From Methyloprofundus sp. (GTDB taxonomy: Bacteria > Pseudomonadota > Gammaproteobacteria > Methylococcales > Methylomonadaceae): 64,000 bases of DNA. Made by a program: the position numbers and the translations under genes. The stretch is from positions 3,823,630 to 3,887,629 of the forward strand of contig AP023240.1 in assembly GCA_016592635.1 (NCBI GenBank), read 5' to 3'. Under the pieces are notes generated by a model, which saw only the letters and a program-made list of their open reading frames with translations, had not been told where the DNA came from and made no database searches. Positions 1 to 8,284 of this stretch are shown piece by piece; positions within the stretch are counted from its first letter, which is position 1, and the number at the start of each line of letters is the position of its first letter.

Positions 1-178
1 TCAATTGATGATCAGGGTATTTTGCTAACGTTTGCTTAACTAAATCAGCCAGGCTCAATTGAGGATCTACATTAATGACATCGACATGACCAACAAGATG
101 TTCTTGCTCGGCTCGAGCCATAGGAAAAGCAATCATCCCGATAAAAAGAAATAACAGGACAAAGAGTTTTACGGACAT
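1..178 (-). CDS. TolC-like outer-membrane efflux protein, N-terminal part (cut by window edge)
   Basis: The frame opens with ATG at 178 and runs off the left edge, giving about 59 residues. It starts with a cleavable signal peptide (MSVKLFVLLFLFIG, then AFPMARA). The mature part carries LSLADLVKQTLAKYPD, which resembles the first helix of TolC/CusC/CzcC-type outer-membrane factors (pattern LxLxxxxxxALxxNP). A TAGGAA Shine-Dalgarno lies 7 bases before the start. By family these proteins form the outer-membrane channel of tripartite exporters. The small secreted protein upstream in the same direction hints at a metal-efflux locus, but the pump genes lie outside the window. Only the N-terminus is seen, so the family call is tentative. 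Confidence 0.5.
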   Translation of the reverse strand, partial: MSVKLFVLLFLFIGMIAFPMARAEQEHLVGHVDVINVDPQLSLADLVKQTLAKYPDHQL

Positions 179-370
179 TTTTGTTCCTAAAAGAAAGTAA
201 ATAAGGTGTATTTAAGAAAAATCACCAATAAGCTCAAAAAGATAATAAGTAATTCGGCATAATAATCAAATCACGACTTATTAAGAAAAATATTGCGGGT
301 GCAATAGCATGACTTGCAAAGTATATCTTTAACGCAAAAATAACCTTAGAAAAAAGGTTTAAAGAGAGGT

Positions 371-745
371 TTAAAAGAAGGGAGGTGCTCGCGGCGCGGC
401 AATCGGGTCTATTAAGGCGGGTTTAAGAAATCCGCTATGTGGAGAAAAGGCAATATATTTGTCAATACTGGGGGTCTGTAGGCAGGCAATGTTCAAGCTT
501 TGCCATGCTTGCTCCATATCCAACACATTTGGTTGCTCTATGTCAGTATGCAGGTTATTCTGCACACCACTGCAACCAATAATATCAGGCGATACAACAA
601 TAGGTGCAGTATCAATATCAAGCTGATACATATGAATATGAACTTCCGAAACATCCCCTGTCGATTGCGCATGCACATGTACCAAGGGCGAAAAGCCTTG
701 TAACAGCAATAGCAACATTATAATAAAGCGTCGGACAAATATCAT
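371..745 (-). CDS. small secreted His-containing protein of unknown function
   Basis: A 124-residue protein with a strong N-terminal signal sequence (VRRFIIMLLLLLQGFSPLVHVHA, cleavage probably after HVHA near residue 26). The mature chain is short, has an H-I-H motif (VHIHMYQ), two cysteines, and a proline-rich tail (APRAPPFF). I do not recognise a named family. Short periplasmic proteins of this shape often precede czc/cus-type cation-efflux genes, and the next gene in the same direction encodes a TolC-like protein 192 bp downstream. A periplasmic metal-related role is therefore a context inference only. The 192-bp gap holds no other gene. Confidence 0.55.
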   Translation of the reverse strand: MIFVRRFIIMLLLLLQGFSPLVHVHAQSTGDVSEVHIHMYQLDIDTAPIVVSPDIIGCSGVQNNLHTDIEQPNVLDMEQAWQSLNIACLQTPSIDKYIAFSPHSGFLKPALIDPIAAPRAPPFF

Positions 746-818
746 CAGCCAATGATAGGCTAAATAAACTGAATATTCAATACTATCCGTTCAGCATCGC
801 AGTATCTTAGTTTGAAAC

Positions 819-1571
819 CTACTTCGTTTGGTAGTTCTTATAATTAATGGAAATTTTTAAGCCTGCAAACCGTCCAGCCATCCGTGTCATTTCCTCAGTA
901 CTTTTAGCAAAGCTTAATTTGACCACACTTAAAGCGCGATCTTCATAGCCTTTTTTAATATCGTAAGCTTCCAGTTTAAAATGATAGACATAAACTTCTT
1001 GCTCAATAGTCTCTTCGATAAATAAAGGTTCGCCTAGCTGAGCCAATACTGCTAATTTTAAAGGTAAGTCTGCACTAATTTTGCTTATTTTATCGGTATC
1101 GACTTTTAGTCGCCTATTTGCTTTATCAATTTTACCGCTACCTAGGGAGCGAAATGACAGCTCCAAAAATTCAGGCGGGGCAATTTTCAAAAATAGTTCA
1201 GAAAAAGAAACGCTCGTTACCTTGTTGTCTGCATTAATATCTAGTTGGCAATAAAATGTGGTTTCAGGTAATAGAATATTTCCTGCTTGATCAACTTTGC
1301 GAAATATATATTGCCACTTCTGCCCTGTCTGCGTATCTATTTCTTTACTTGGGCGCAACTTTGCCAGTGTTATTATGTCATCACCCAATAAGATAGGCTG
1401 CTTAAACCGTACCGAAAAGTCCTCAGTAATACTAATCGAAAAGTTGTCATCAAACTCACCCATTTGCAAATACGTTTGATAAGCGCGCCACCAGTAAAAG
1501 CAACCTGTTAGTGATATCATTAAACTACCGATAATTAATAGGCGTACTAAGCTATTCATCCTATTTTTCAT
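819..1571 (-). CDS. putative lipoprotein, unknown function
   Basis: About 250 residues from the ATG at 1571 (MKNRMNSLV). A TTG at 1586 would add five residues, and an ATG at 1559 is also possible; none has a good Shine-Dalgarno. The N-terminus is a lipoprotein signal with lipobox SLTGC (Cys24), so the product is probably anchored in the outer or inner membrane facing the periplasm. The rest is soluble and mixed alpha/beta in appearance, with no motif I recognise. It follows aroE by about 20 bp on the same strand, so it may be the last gene of a hemB-aroE transcript. No function is assigned. Confidence 0.65.
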   Translation of the reverse strand: MKNRMNSLVRLLIIGSLMISLTGCFYWWRAYQTYLQMGEFDDNFSISITEDFSVRFKQPILLGDDIITLAKLRPSKEIDTQTGQKWQYIFRKVDQAGNILLPETTFYCQLDINADNKVTSVSFSELFLKIAPPEFLELSFRSLGSGKIDKANRRLKVDTDKISKISADLPLKLAVLAQLGEPLFIEETIEQEVYVYHFKLEAYDIKKGYEDRALSVVKLSFAKSTEEMTRMAGRFAGLKISINYKNYQTK

Positions 1572-1590
1572 GTAATATGTGCACAAATGA

Positions 1591-2418
1591 CTAGCGTTCG
1601 GCTTCCAACGCCTGAATGACTACGGCTGTATCAGGTCGAACTCCCCGCCAAAGATAAAAGGCTTCTGCTGCTTGCTCTACCAACATCCCTAAGCCATCCA
1701 AACTATGTACTGCATTATGCTCTCGCCCCCAACGTACAAATGCGGTAGCTTCATTCGCGTAAGCAAGGTCATAACAACTGCCCTGCTCAGCCAAAATACC
1801 ATCCGCTAATGGCGGCAACTCACCCGTTAAGCTAGCTGATGTTGCATTTAAAATTAGATCAAAGCTTTGTCCTACCAAATCAGGATAACCACAGCCAGTT
1901 ATTGATCCTTTATGATTAAATTCATTAGCAATTGTTACTGCTTTTGCCTCGGTACGATTAGCAACAGTAATAGAAGCTGGCATTTGCTCTTGAATCGGCA
2001 AGATAATACCACGTGTTGCCCCGCCAGCCCCTAAAATAAGAATTTTTTTGTGCTGTAAACTAATACCATGGTTCTCAGTCAAATCCGTAACCAAGCCAAT
2101 ACCATCAGTATTGTCCCCCAAAATACTGCCATCCTGTTGCTTTACTAGAGTGTTCACTGCCTTTGCTAATTGCGCCCGCTCAGTTTTGTTAGCTACGTAC
2201 TCCCAAGCAAGTTCTTTTAGTGGCACGGTACAGTTCAAGCCACGCCCACCCGCAGCAAAAAAAGTAGTCACAACTAGTGTAAATTCTTCTACTCCCACTA
2301 ACTCAGCAGTATATTGTAGAGCTTGTCCAGTTTGCTCAGCAAAGAGTGTATGAATACGCGGTGACTTACTATGCTTTATTGGTGAACCCAGTACCGCATA
2401 ACTATCTAAAGAACTCAT
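1591..2418 (-). CDS. aroE: shikimate dehydrogenase
   Basis: Reduces 3-dehydroshikimate to shikimate with NADPH in aromatic amino-acid synthesis. The product is about 275 residues from the ATG at 2418, the usual length. N-terminal substrate motif SPIKHSKSPRIH; catalytic-lysine region NCTVPLKE (usually N-V-T-x-P-x-K, here NCTVPLKE); NTDGIG holds the catalytic Asp; the nucleotide-binding glycine loop is GAGGATRG; NATSAS is a typical C-lobe motif. The start is chosen at 2418 because its A overlaps the last base of the hemB TAA (TAATG), which implies translational coupling. A longer frame opening at 2436 would overlap hemB by 19 bp and adds nothing conserved. Confidence 0.95.
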   Translation of the reverse strand: MSSLDSYAVLGSPIKHSKSPRIHTLFAEQTGQALQYTAELVGVEEFTLVVTTFFAAGGRGLNCTVPLKELAWEYVANKTERAQLAKAVNTLVKQQDGSILGDNTDGIGLVTDLTENHGISLQHKKILILGAGGATRGIILPIQEQMPASITVANRTEAKAVTIANEFNHKGSITGCGYPDLVGQSFDLILNATSASLTGELPPLADGILAEQGSCYDLAYANEATAFVRWGREHNAVHSLDGLGMLVEQAAEAFYLWRGVRPDTAVVIQALEAER

Positions 2419-3422
2419 TATTGCTCCTTGAGCCAAGTAGCAACTGCTTTGGCATAATAAGTTAAAATGGCATCACTGCCCGCACGCTTAAAAGATAACA
2501 AAGATTCCAATACCACTTGTTGCTCATCTAACCAGCCATTCAAACTGGCTGCTTTTAACATGGCATACTCACCACTTACTTGATAAGCAAATACAGGCAC
2601 ACCAAATTCATCTTTAACGCGCCGAATAATATCCAAATAGGGCATACCAGGCTTGACCATCACCATATCAGCACCTTCAGCTAAATCCAACTGCACTTCA
2701 CGCAAAGCTTCATCTGAATTGGCAGGATCCATTTGATAACTATATTTATTACCCTTGCCCAAATTGCCTGCCGAACCAACAGCATCACGAAAAGGCCCAT
2801 AAAAACTTGATGCATATTTAGCAGAATACGCCAAGATTTGAGTATTAACATAGCCTACCGCTTCTAATGCTTCCCGAATTGCGCCAATACGACCATCCAT
2901 CATGTCGGATGGTGCGACTACATCGGCACCCGCTTCGGCATGCGATAAAGCCTGCTTTACCAATACCTCGACTGTCGCATCATTGACCACATAGCCTTCA
3001 GCATTAATTAAGCCATCTTGCCCATGCGAGGTGAATGGATCTAAAGCGACATCTGTCATCACACCTAATTCGGGGCAAGCTGCTTTAATTGCCCGCACTG
3101 CTCGCTGTGCTAGACCTTCAGGGTTGTACGCCTCTGCAGCATCATCTGATTTGACATTTGCTGGTGTCACTGGAAATAGAGCTAGCATGGGAATACCCAA
3201 GGCATAACATTCGATTGCCTCTTGTACCAATAAATCAATACTCAAACGCTCTACACCAGGCATTGAATCTATGTTTTCTCTGCTATTTTCTCCTTCAATA
3301 ACAAACAAAGGGTAGATTAAATCTGCGCTAGATAGCTGATTTTCCGACATCAAACGCCGAGAAAATTCATGGTAGCGCATACGTCGCATACGTGTTTTTG
3401 GAAAATTAATGCTATTATTCAT
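2418..3422 (-). CDS. hemB: delta-aminolevulinic acid dehydratase (porphobilinogen synthase)
   Basis: Condenses two 5-aminolevulinate molecules to porphobilinogen, the second common step of heme synthesis. The product is 334 residues. Both Schiff-base lysine regions are present (SAKYASSFYGPFRDA and MVKPGMPYLD). The metal-site segment reads DVALDPFTSHGQDG, with Ala and Asp in place of the cysteines found in zinc-dependent enzymes. By family knowledge this is the magnesium-type (Pseudomonas-like) variant. It is the upstream partner of aroE with a one-base overlap. Other tetrapyrrole genes (hemF, hemCDXY, hemA) lie elsewhere in the window. Confidence 0.97.
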   Translation of the reverse strand: MNNSINFPKTRMRRMRYHEFSRRLMSENQLSSADLIYPLFVIEGENSRENIDSMPGVERLSIDLLVQEAIECYALGIPMLALFPVTPANVKSDDAAEAYNPEGLAQRAVRAIKAACPELGVMTDVALDPFTSHGQDGLINAEGYVVNDATVEVLVKQALSHAEAGADVVAPSDMMDGRIGAIREALEAVGYVNTQILAYSAKYASSFYGPFRDAVGSAGNLGKGNKYSYQMDPANSDEALREVQLDLAEGADMVMVKPGMPYLDIIRRVKDEFGVPVFAYQVSGEYAMLKAASLNGWLDEQQVVLESLLSFKRAGSDAILTYYAKAVATWLKEQ

Positions 3423-3578
3423 TCTGTTTATTTATGCAATATGTTTTCATAGGATGGCTTGAGCACTTTTTAGCCAAGAATTGCTAGGCAAGTTAGACCA
3501 AAAGTGAGAACTCATTAAACTGATGTACTTATTGTTATTGTACAGAAAATTACCCATTATATTAATACGGCCTTAACC

Positions 3579-4196
3579 ATGACCACACCAATAATACCCC
3601 GCTTTATCTTGCTGAGTTGTTTATTTTTTTTTGCCAACCTGACAACAGCTGCTACAGAAAGCTTACTTGCCCCACAAAAAATTATTGATAATACATCACA
3701 GATGCTATTAGCAAAGCTAACCGACCCTGATTTTGCGAGTAACAAAAAGGAAGTTCGTACCTTTGTTGATAAAAATATTTTTCCAAATGTTGATACTGTG
3801 CGCATGTCGGCACTCGTTTTAGGTAAGCACTGGCGTAAAGCGAGTAAGCAACAGAAAAAACAGTTTATTGCCGCCTTTAAAAACCTACTGGTTAATACTT
3901 ACAGCTCAACCTTTACTGAACAGTTCAAGGACTGGACCATCCAATACTTGCCCTTAAAATTAAAAGAAAATGCTAAAAAGGCATTAGTTAAAACTAAAGT
4001 ACAACAGACTGGCAAACCAACATCTAGCATTGATTATTCGATGATACTGCACAATGGTCAGTGGAAAATCTATGATATTAAAGTCGAAGGTATTAGCTTG
4101 GTTATTAGTAATCGCACCTCTTTTAATCAAATGATTAAAGAAGCAGGTTCTTTAGATAATGTGATTGTCCAACTGCAAGAGAAAAACAAGGGCTAG
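3579..4196 (+). CDS. MlaC/Tgt2-type phospholipid-binding periplasmic protein
   Basis: A 205-residue protein with a signal peptide (hydrophobic ILLSCLFFFANLTTA) and the MlaC fold signature: FVDKNIFPNVDTVRMSALVLGKHWRKAS, then a run of FxxxFKNLLVNTYSSTF, and the C-terminal KIYDIKVEGISLV. In the family, MlaC shuttles phospholipids between the outer-membrane MlaA complex and the inner-membrane MlaFEDB transporter. Here it stands alone, with no mlaFEDB or MlaA partner next to it and divergent from hemB. The partners may lie elsewhere, or this may be a stand-alone paralogue of the Tgt2/auxiliary type. It converges on hemF. Confidence 0.85.
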   Translation: MTTPIIPRFILLSCLFFFANLTTAATESLLAPQKIIDNTSQMLLAKLTDPDFASNKKEVRTFVDKNIFPNVDTVRMSALVLGKHWRKASKQQKKQFIAAFKNLLVNTYSSTFTEQFKDWTIQYLPLKLKENAKKALVKTKVQQTGKPTSSIDYSMILHNGQWKIYDIKVEGISLVISNRTSFNQMIKEAGSLDNVIVQLQEKNKG

Positions 4197-4214
4197 TCAG
4201 TGCCTTTGCTTGCA

Positions 4215-4247
4215 GTAGATCAGGCGGATAACATATGCCCGATCTAC
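4215..4247. terminator. candidate hairpin between convergent mlaC and hemF
   Basis: An inverted repeat, GTAGATC-A-GGC...GCC-C-GATCTAC, gives a 10-bp stem with one mismatch and an 11-base loop in the gap between two convergent genes. The position suits a shared terminator, but no clean T run follows on either strand. Confidence 0.3.
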
Positions 4248-4264
4248 TAACACGTATTTAATTG

Positions 4265-5185
4265 CTAGCCTAACCAATTATGAGGTTGCAAATACTCCTC
4301 ATACAATACAGCCTCTGGACTCCCCTCTTCTGGCTGCCAATCATATTGCCAATGCACAACGGGTGGCATCGACATTAAGATTGACTCGGTACGTCCTCCT
4401 GATTGCAAACCAAATAAAGTGCCGCGATCATAAACCAAATTAAATTCCACATAACGACCACGCCGATAGAGTTGAAAATTGCGTTCGCGCTCTCCGTATT
4501 GAGTATCTTTACGTTTTTGCACTATTGGTAAATATCCCTTTAAGAAGTGCTCTCCGACGCTTTGCATGAAAGCAAAACTTTGCTCAAACCCAGGTTCGTT
4601 TAAGTCATCAAAAAATAAACCACCAACACCACGCGTTTCATCACGATGTTTTAGATAAAAATACTCATCACACCATTTTTTGTATTTTGCATAAACATCT
4701 GTGCCAAAGGGATCACATGCAGCTTTTGCGGTAGTATGCCAAGCTAAAACATCCTCTTTAACTGGATAAAAAGGCGTTAAATCAAAACCACCACCAAACC
4801 ACCAGATAGGTTCTTCACCCTCTTTTTCCGCAATAAAAAACCGTACATTAGCATGAGACGTGGGCACATGCGGGTTATGTGGGTGAATCACTAATGATAC
4901 TCCCATAGCCTGAAAATCACGCCCTTCTAGTTCCGGTCGTTTTGCAGTCGCAGAAGGCGGCAGTTTTTGTCCAAAAACATGCGAGAAATTAACCCCTGCC
5001 TGCTCAAAAACAGCTCCATTAGTCAATACTCGCGAGCGACCACCGCCGCCCTCATTTCTATCCCATGCATCCTCAACAAAGCGGACACCACTATCTGCAT
5101 TTTGCAGGCCCGCACAAATATCATCTTGTAACTGTAGTAAAAATGCTTTGACTTGCTCAATTTGTTGATTACTTATATCCGTCAT
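4265..5185 (-). CDS. hemF: oxygen-dependent coproporphyrinogen III oxidase
   Basis: Oxidatively decarboxylates coproporphyrinogen III to protoporphyrinogen IX using O2 in the cytoplasm. The product is 306 residues, the typical length. Family blocks are all present: EDAWDRNEGGGGRSRVL near the N-terminus, HPHNPHVPTSHANVR with conserved histidines, WWFGGGFDLTPFYP, and near the C-terminus RRGRYVEFNLVYDRGT and GLQSGGRTESILMSMPP. The start ATG at 5185 is preceded by GGA. It is divergent from cmoA and convergent with mlaC, so it is probably monocistronic. Its presence implies at least microaerobic heme synthesis. Confidence 0.97.
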   Translation of the reverse strand: MTDISNQQIEQVKAFLLQLQDDICAGLQNADSGVRFVEDAWDRNEGGGGRSRVLTNGAVFEQAGVNFSHVFGQKLPPSATAKRPELEGRDFQAMGVSLVIHPHNPHVPTSHANVRFFIAEKEGEEPIWWFGGGFDLTPFYPVKEDVLAWHTTAKAACDPFGTDVYAKYKKWCDEYFYLKHRDETRGVGGLFFDDLNEPGFEQSFAFMQSVGEHFLKGYLPIVQKRKDTQYGERERNFQLYRRGRYVEFNLVYDRGTLFGLQSGGRTESILMSMPPVVHWQYDWQPEEGSPEAVLYEEYLQPHNWLG

Positions 5186-5275
5186 AATATTGGAGTTTCC
5201 TTAATTAAAATAACTTACTTACCTTTAAATACGTACAAAAAGCATAATTTTAAGTAAAATTAGCTCTCTATTTTT

Positions 5276-6019
5276 ATGCTTACCAAAATGAATTCACAAA
5301 AAGATACTTTATTTTCCAGTCCGCTCGGTGAAGTTGATGGCTTTAAATTTGATAACAGCGTCGTCGATGTCTTTCCCGATATGATACAACGTTCAGTGCC
5401 TGGGTACAGTGCTATCATCTCAGCTATTGGCTTATTAAGTAGTCGCTTTGCACAAGCCGATAGCAATTGTTATGATTTAGGCTGTTCATTAGGTGCTGCT
5501 ACACTGTCTATGCGCCATAAGATTACCCAACAAAATTGCACTATTATTGCTGTTGATAATTCATCAGCAATGCTGTCACGCTGTGAAAAAATCATTGCCA
5601 GAGACACCGCGAGTACGCCTGTCAAATTAGTTTGTAGCGATATTCAAGACATCAATATCGAAAATGCATCGGTGGTTGTATTAAATTTTACCCTACAATT
5701 TATTCCAGTCAAAGACCGCGATACCTTCATTAAAAAGATATATACGGGGCTACGCCCTGGTGGCTTGCTGATCTTATCAGAGAAGTTAATGTTTAATGAT
5801 GCCCGCCAACAAGCACTACAAACGGAAATGCACCATGCCTTTAAAAAAGCCAATGGTTATAGTGATATGGAAGTTAGCCAGAAACGTGCATCCTTGGAAA
5901 ATGTATTAATCCCCGAGTCTTTTGCACAACACCAAACACGCTTATTACAATCTGGCTTTGATAATACCGAAGTCTGGTTTCAATATTTTAATTTTGCCTC
6001 TATGCTTGCTTTGAAATGA
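5276..6019 (+). CDS. cmoA: carboxy-S-adenosyl-L-methionine synthase
   Basis: Converts SAM and prephenate to carboxy-SAM, the donor used by CmoB for tRNA wobble uridine-34 modification. The product is 247 residues. The SAM-binding motif I is YDLGCSLGAATLSMR; further CmoA-typical blocks are VFPDMIQRSVPGY, VVLNFTLQFIP and LSEKLMFNDARQQ. The start is either ATG 5276 or ATG 5288 (MNSQKDTLF); the second gives an N-terminus closer to known CmoA. It overlaps cmoB by 4 bp (ATGA), so the two are translationally coupled. Confidence 0.96.
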   Translation: MLTKMNSQKDTLFSSPLGEVDGFKFDNSVVDVFPDMIQRSVPGYSAIISAIGLLSSRFAQADSNCYDLGCSLGAATLSMRHKITQQNCTIIAVDNSSAMLSRCEKIIARDTASTPVKLVCSDIQDINIENASVVVLNFTLQFIPVKDRDTFIKKIYTGLRPGGLLILSEKLMFNDARQQALQTEMHHAFKKANGYSDMEVSQKRASLENVLIPESFAQHQTRLLQSGFDNTEVWFQYFNFASMLALK

Positions 6020-6990
6020 TTAATTATCAACCATTATACCAAGAACTTATTGAGCGTAATGCGGAGCATTGGGCTGCCTTATTACCCAACCATATTTATC
6101 AAAAGCTTAATCCTGCAGCACATGGCAACTACACGCTATGGAATGATGCAGTCAATACATTACCCACACCTGAAAATCATAGTAAGCAACTTGATGACAG
6201 TACTTTTAGTATTGGTCAAGCAAACCAACTATCTGCCGCCGACCAACAACAACTTGAAATAGGACTAAAGGGACTATTCCCTTGGCGCAAAGGCCCATAT
6301 GACTTATTTGGCATCCACTTAGATACCGAATGGCGCTCTGACTGGAAATGGGAGCGTATTAAAGAGCATATTAGCCCACTCGCTAATCGTGTCGTATTAG
6401 ATGTAGGCTGTGGCAATGGCTATCATTGTTGGCGCATGTATGGCGCAGGGGCAAGAATGGTTGTGGGCGTAGATCCTGTGCAATTGCATGTTTTACAATT
6501 CCAAGCAATACGGCGCTTATACGGCGAAGCCCCCGTTTATGTATTACCGCTTACCTTAGAAGAAATACCTGAAAAAACCAATGTGTTTGATACGGTTTTC
6601 TCTATGGGAGTACTGTACCATCGGCGTTCACCGATAGATCACCTAATGGATTTGCGCAATCGTTTACGCAGTGGCGGTGAATTAGTCATTGAAACCTTAG
6701 TCATTGATGGTGAACTAGGCGAAGTTTTAGTACCTGAAGGTCGTTATGCACGTATGCGCAATGTTTGGTTCTTACCCACTTGTGCCACGCTTATGAGCTG
6801 GATGCAACGTTGTGGCTTTAAAGACATGCGCGTAATTGATATCAACCAGACTAGCATGCAAGAACAGCGCGCAACGCCATGGATGACTTTTAATTCATTG
6901 CAAGATTTTTTAGACCCGAACAATCCGGATTTAACAATTGAAGGTCACCCGGCACCTAAGCGAGCAACCATTGTTGCTACGATTGATTAA
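6016..6990 (+). CDS. cmoB: tRNA U34 carboxymethyltransferase
   Basis: Transfers the carboxymethyl group of carboxy-SAM to 5-hydroxyuridine at tRNA position 34, giving cmo5U for decoding of G- and U-ending codons. The product is 324 residues, standard length. WRKGPYDLFGIHLDTEWRSDWKW is the family block before the Rossmann domain; VLDVGCGNGYHCWRMYG is motif I; VFSMGVLYHRRSPIDHL follows. It starts inside the last codons of cmoA (ATGA overlap). It converges with hemY, with a gap of only about 49 bp. Confidence 0.97.
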   Translation: MINYQPLYQELIERNAEHWAALLPNHIYQKLNPAAHGNYTLWNDAVNTLPTPENHSKQLDDSTFSIGQANQLSAADQQQLEIGLKGLFPWRKGPYDLFGIHLDTEWRSDWKWERIKEHISPLANRVVLDVGCGNGYHCWRMYGAGARMVVGVDPVQLHVLQFQAIRRLYGEAPVYVLPLTLEEIPEKTNVFDTVFSMGVLYHRRSPIDHLMDLRNRLRSGGELVIETLVIDGELGEVLVPEGRYARMRNVWFLPTCATLMSWMQRCGFKDMRVIDINQTSMQEQRATPWMTFNSLQDFLDPNNPDLTIEGHPAPKRATIVATID

Positions 6991-7039
6991 CCGCAACTAA
7001 TTTTGGGGGTGGAAAAATCATCCCCCCCCGATTGATATA

Positions 7040-8266
7040 TCACATGGCACTTACATTACTAACCACTTCGCTTGATGCTAACTCAAGCCCTAGCTTATAA
7101 CATTCACTAGCCCGCTCTTGATCGCCCTCTTCGGCTAAGAAGTTACCAAGTATACGATAAGCCTCAACTGTTGGCTCGATGCCTATACTTTGTGCCAAGT
7201 ATTTTTTTGCTTTTTCAGCAAACTCACACTTGATAGAAATCTTGCCGAGAACACGTAATAAAATAGGATCTGTACCATGCTCAATCAGCCATTTTTCAGC
7301 CATTTCTAACTGGCCACGAAAATCAATTGACTGCACACTACCAAATAAAAATAATAAGGTCATATCCCATTTACCATTTAATGCTTTTACTAAATCCTTT
7401 TCAATTTTAGCACCAGCACCCGCTTCAATCATGGCAGCAAAGTAAATCGCAGGTATACCTGGCATGGTTTTGACATGATCAGGTACTGACTGCCAAAGCT
7501 CCTCAATCTCACCCGCATTTTCATGTTCAGCAGCTTCTTTCAATAAAACACTATAAGTTTCAACTTCTAGTAGTTTTACCTCGGCTTCCATAAACACTTT
7601 ATTTTCATAAAAGGAAGGTAGTAGTGTTTTAATCGCTTTCCAATCACCTAATTGCTGATAAGTTTGATGCAGCATTTTCAACACACTAGCATGTGAAGAA
7701 TCCAGTGAATGTAACTTAGTCAAAGTCTCTAAGGCTTGGTCAAATTGTTTCTGCGATAAATGCAGCTCAGCTTGAGTCAAACCAACGGCTACTTCAGAAC
7801 CTGGTGCATCTTGCGTCGCACGCCTTAAATATTCATCACGCTTATCCATTGCACCACGTGAGTGTGCAGCTCGTGCAGCAGTTAAATAATGAATTAATGG
7901 CGCACCACTGTTAGAGGCATGCTTGATTAAGGTTTTTTCAGCTCGTTCCCAATTCCCTTCAGCTGAGTCAACTAACCCAGCAATTAAAGCATCTTGTGAA
8001 CGGTTGAACTTAACCGACTTACCACGCATTCTAATTTTACCCGGCAATCGTAATAACCACCCCAACCATCTAAATAAAACATAAAAAACAAAAAAACCGA
8101 TAATTAAAGCAACCACAAAAATAATTAGCGAGGTTTCTAAAGCCCAATGCCCAATACCTATTAAAACATAGCCTGGGTCATCATACTGTAGTAGCCATTC
8201 ATGAACAATAAAGGCAAAAAACAGTGCTGATACAAGTGCTACTAGAAAAAATAAAATATTCTTCAC
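7040..8266 (-). CDS. hemY: HemY-type TPR membrane protein of the heme operon
   Basis: A 408-residue protein with two N-terminal membrane segments (about residues 3-22 and 42-66) followed by TPR-like helical repeats through the C-terminus. This is the proteobacterial HemY (HemY_N plus TPR), not the protoporphyrinogen oxidase that bears the same name in Gram-positives. Its exact role is not established; it is thought to act with HemX in organising late tetrapyrrole steps at the membrane. The start codon is GTG at 8266, with AGAGG 9 bases upstream. It is the last gene of hemC-hemD-hemX-hemY, 18 bp after hemX. Confidence 0.92.
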   Translation of the reverse strand: MKNILFFLVALVSALFFAFIVHEWLLQYDDPGYVLIGIGHWALETSLIIFVVALIIGFFVFYVLFRWLGWLLRLPGKIRMRGKSVKFNRSQDALIAGLVDSAEGNWERAEKTLIKHASNSGAPLIHYLTAARAAHSRGAMDKRDEYLRRATQDAPGSEVAVGLTQAELHLSQKQFDQALETLTKLHSLDSSHASVLKMLHQTYQQLGDWKAIKTLLPSFYENKVFMEAEVKLLEVETYSVLLKEAAEHENAGEIEELWQSVPDHVKTMPGIPAIYFAAMIEAGAGAKIEKDLVKALNGKWDMTLLFLFGSVQSIDFRGQLEMAEKWLIEHGTDPILLRVLGKISIKCEFAEKAKKYLAQSIGIEPTVEAYRILGNFLAEEGDQERASECYKLGLELASSEVVSNVSAM

Positions 8267-8284
8267 GTTCCAAACCTCTTGTTT

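Noticed and set aside
7005..7029. G5 ... C8 inverted tract between convergent cmoB and hemY
   Set aside because: It can form a short stem with one bulge, but neither strand has a T run after it, so I do not call a terminator. The C8 run could also be a sequencing weak spot.
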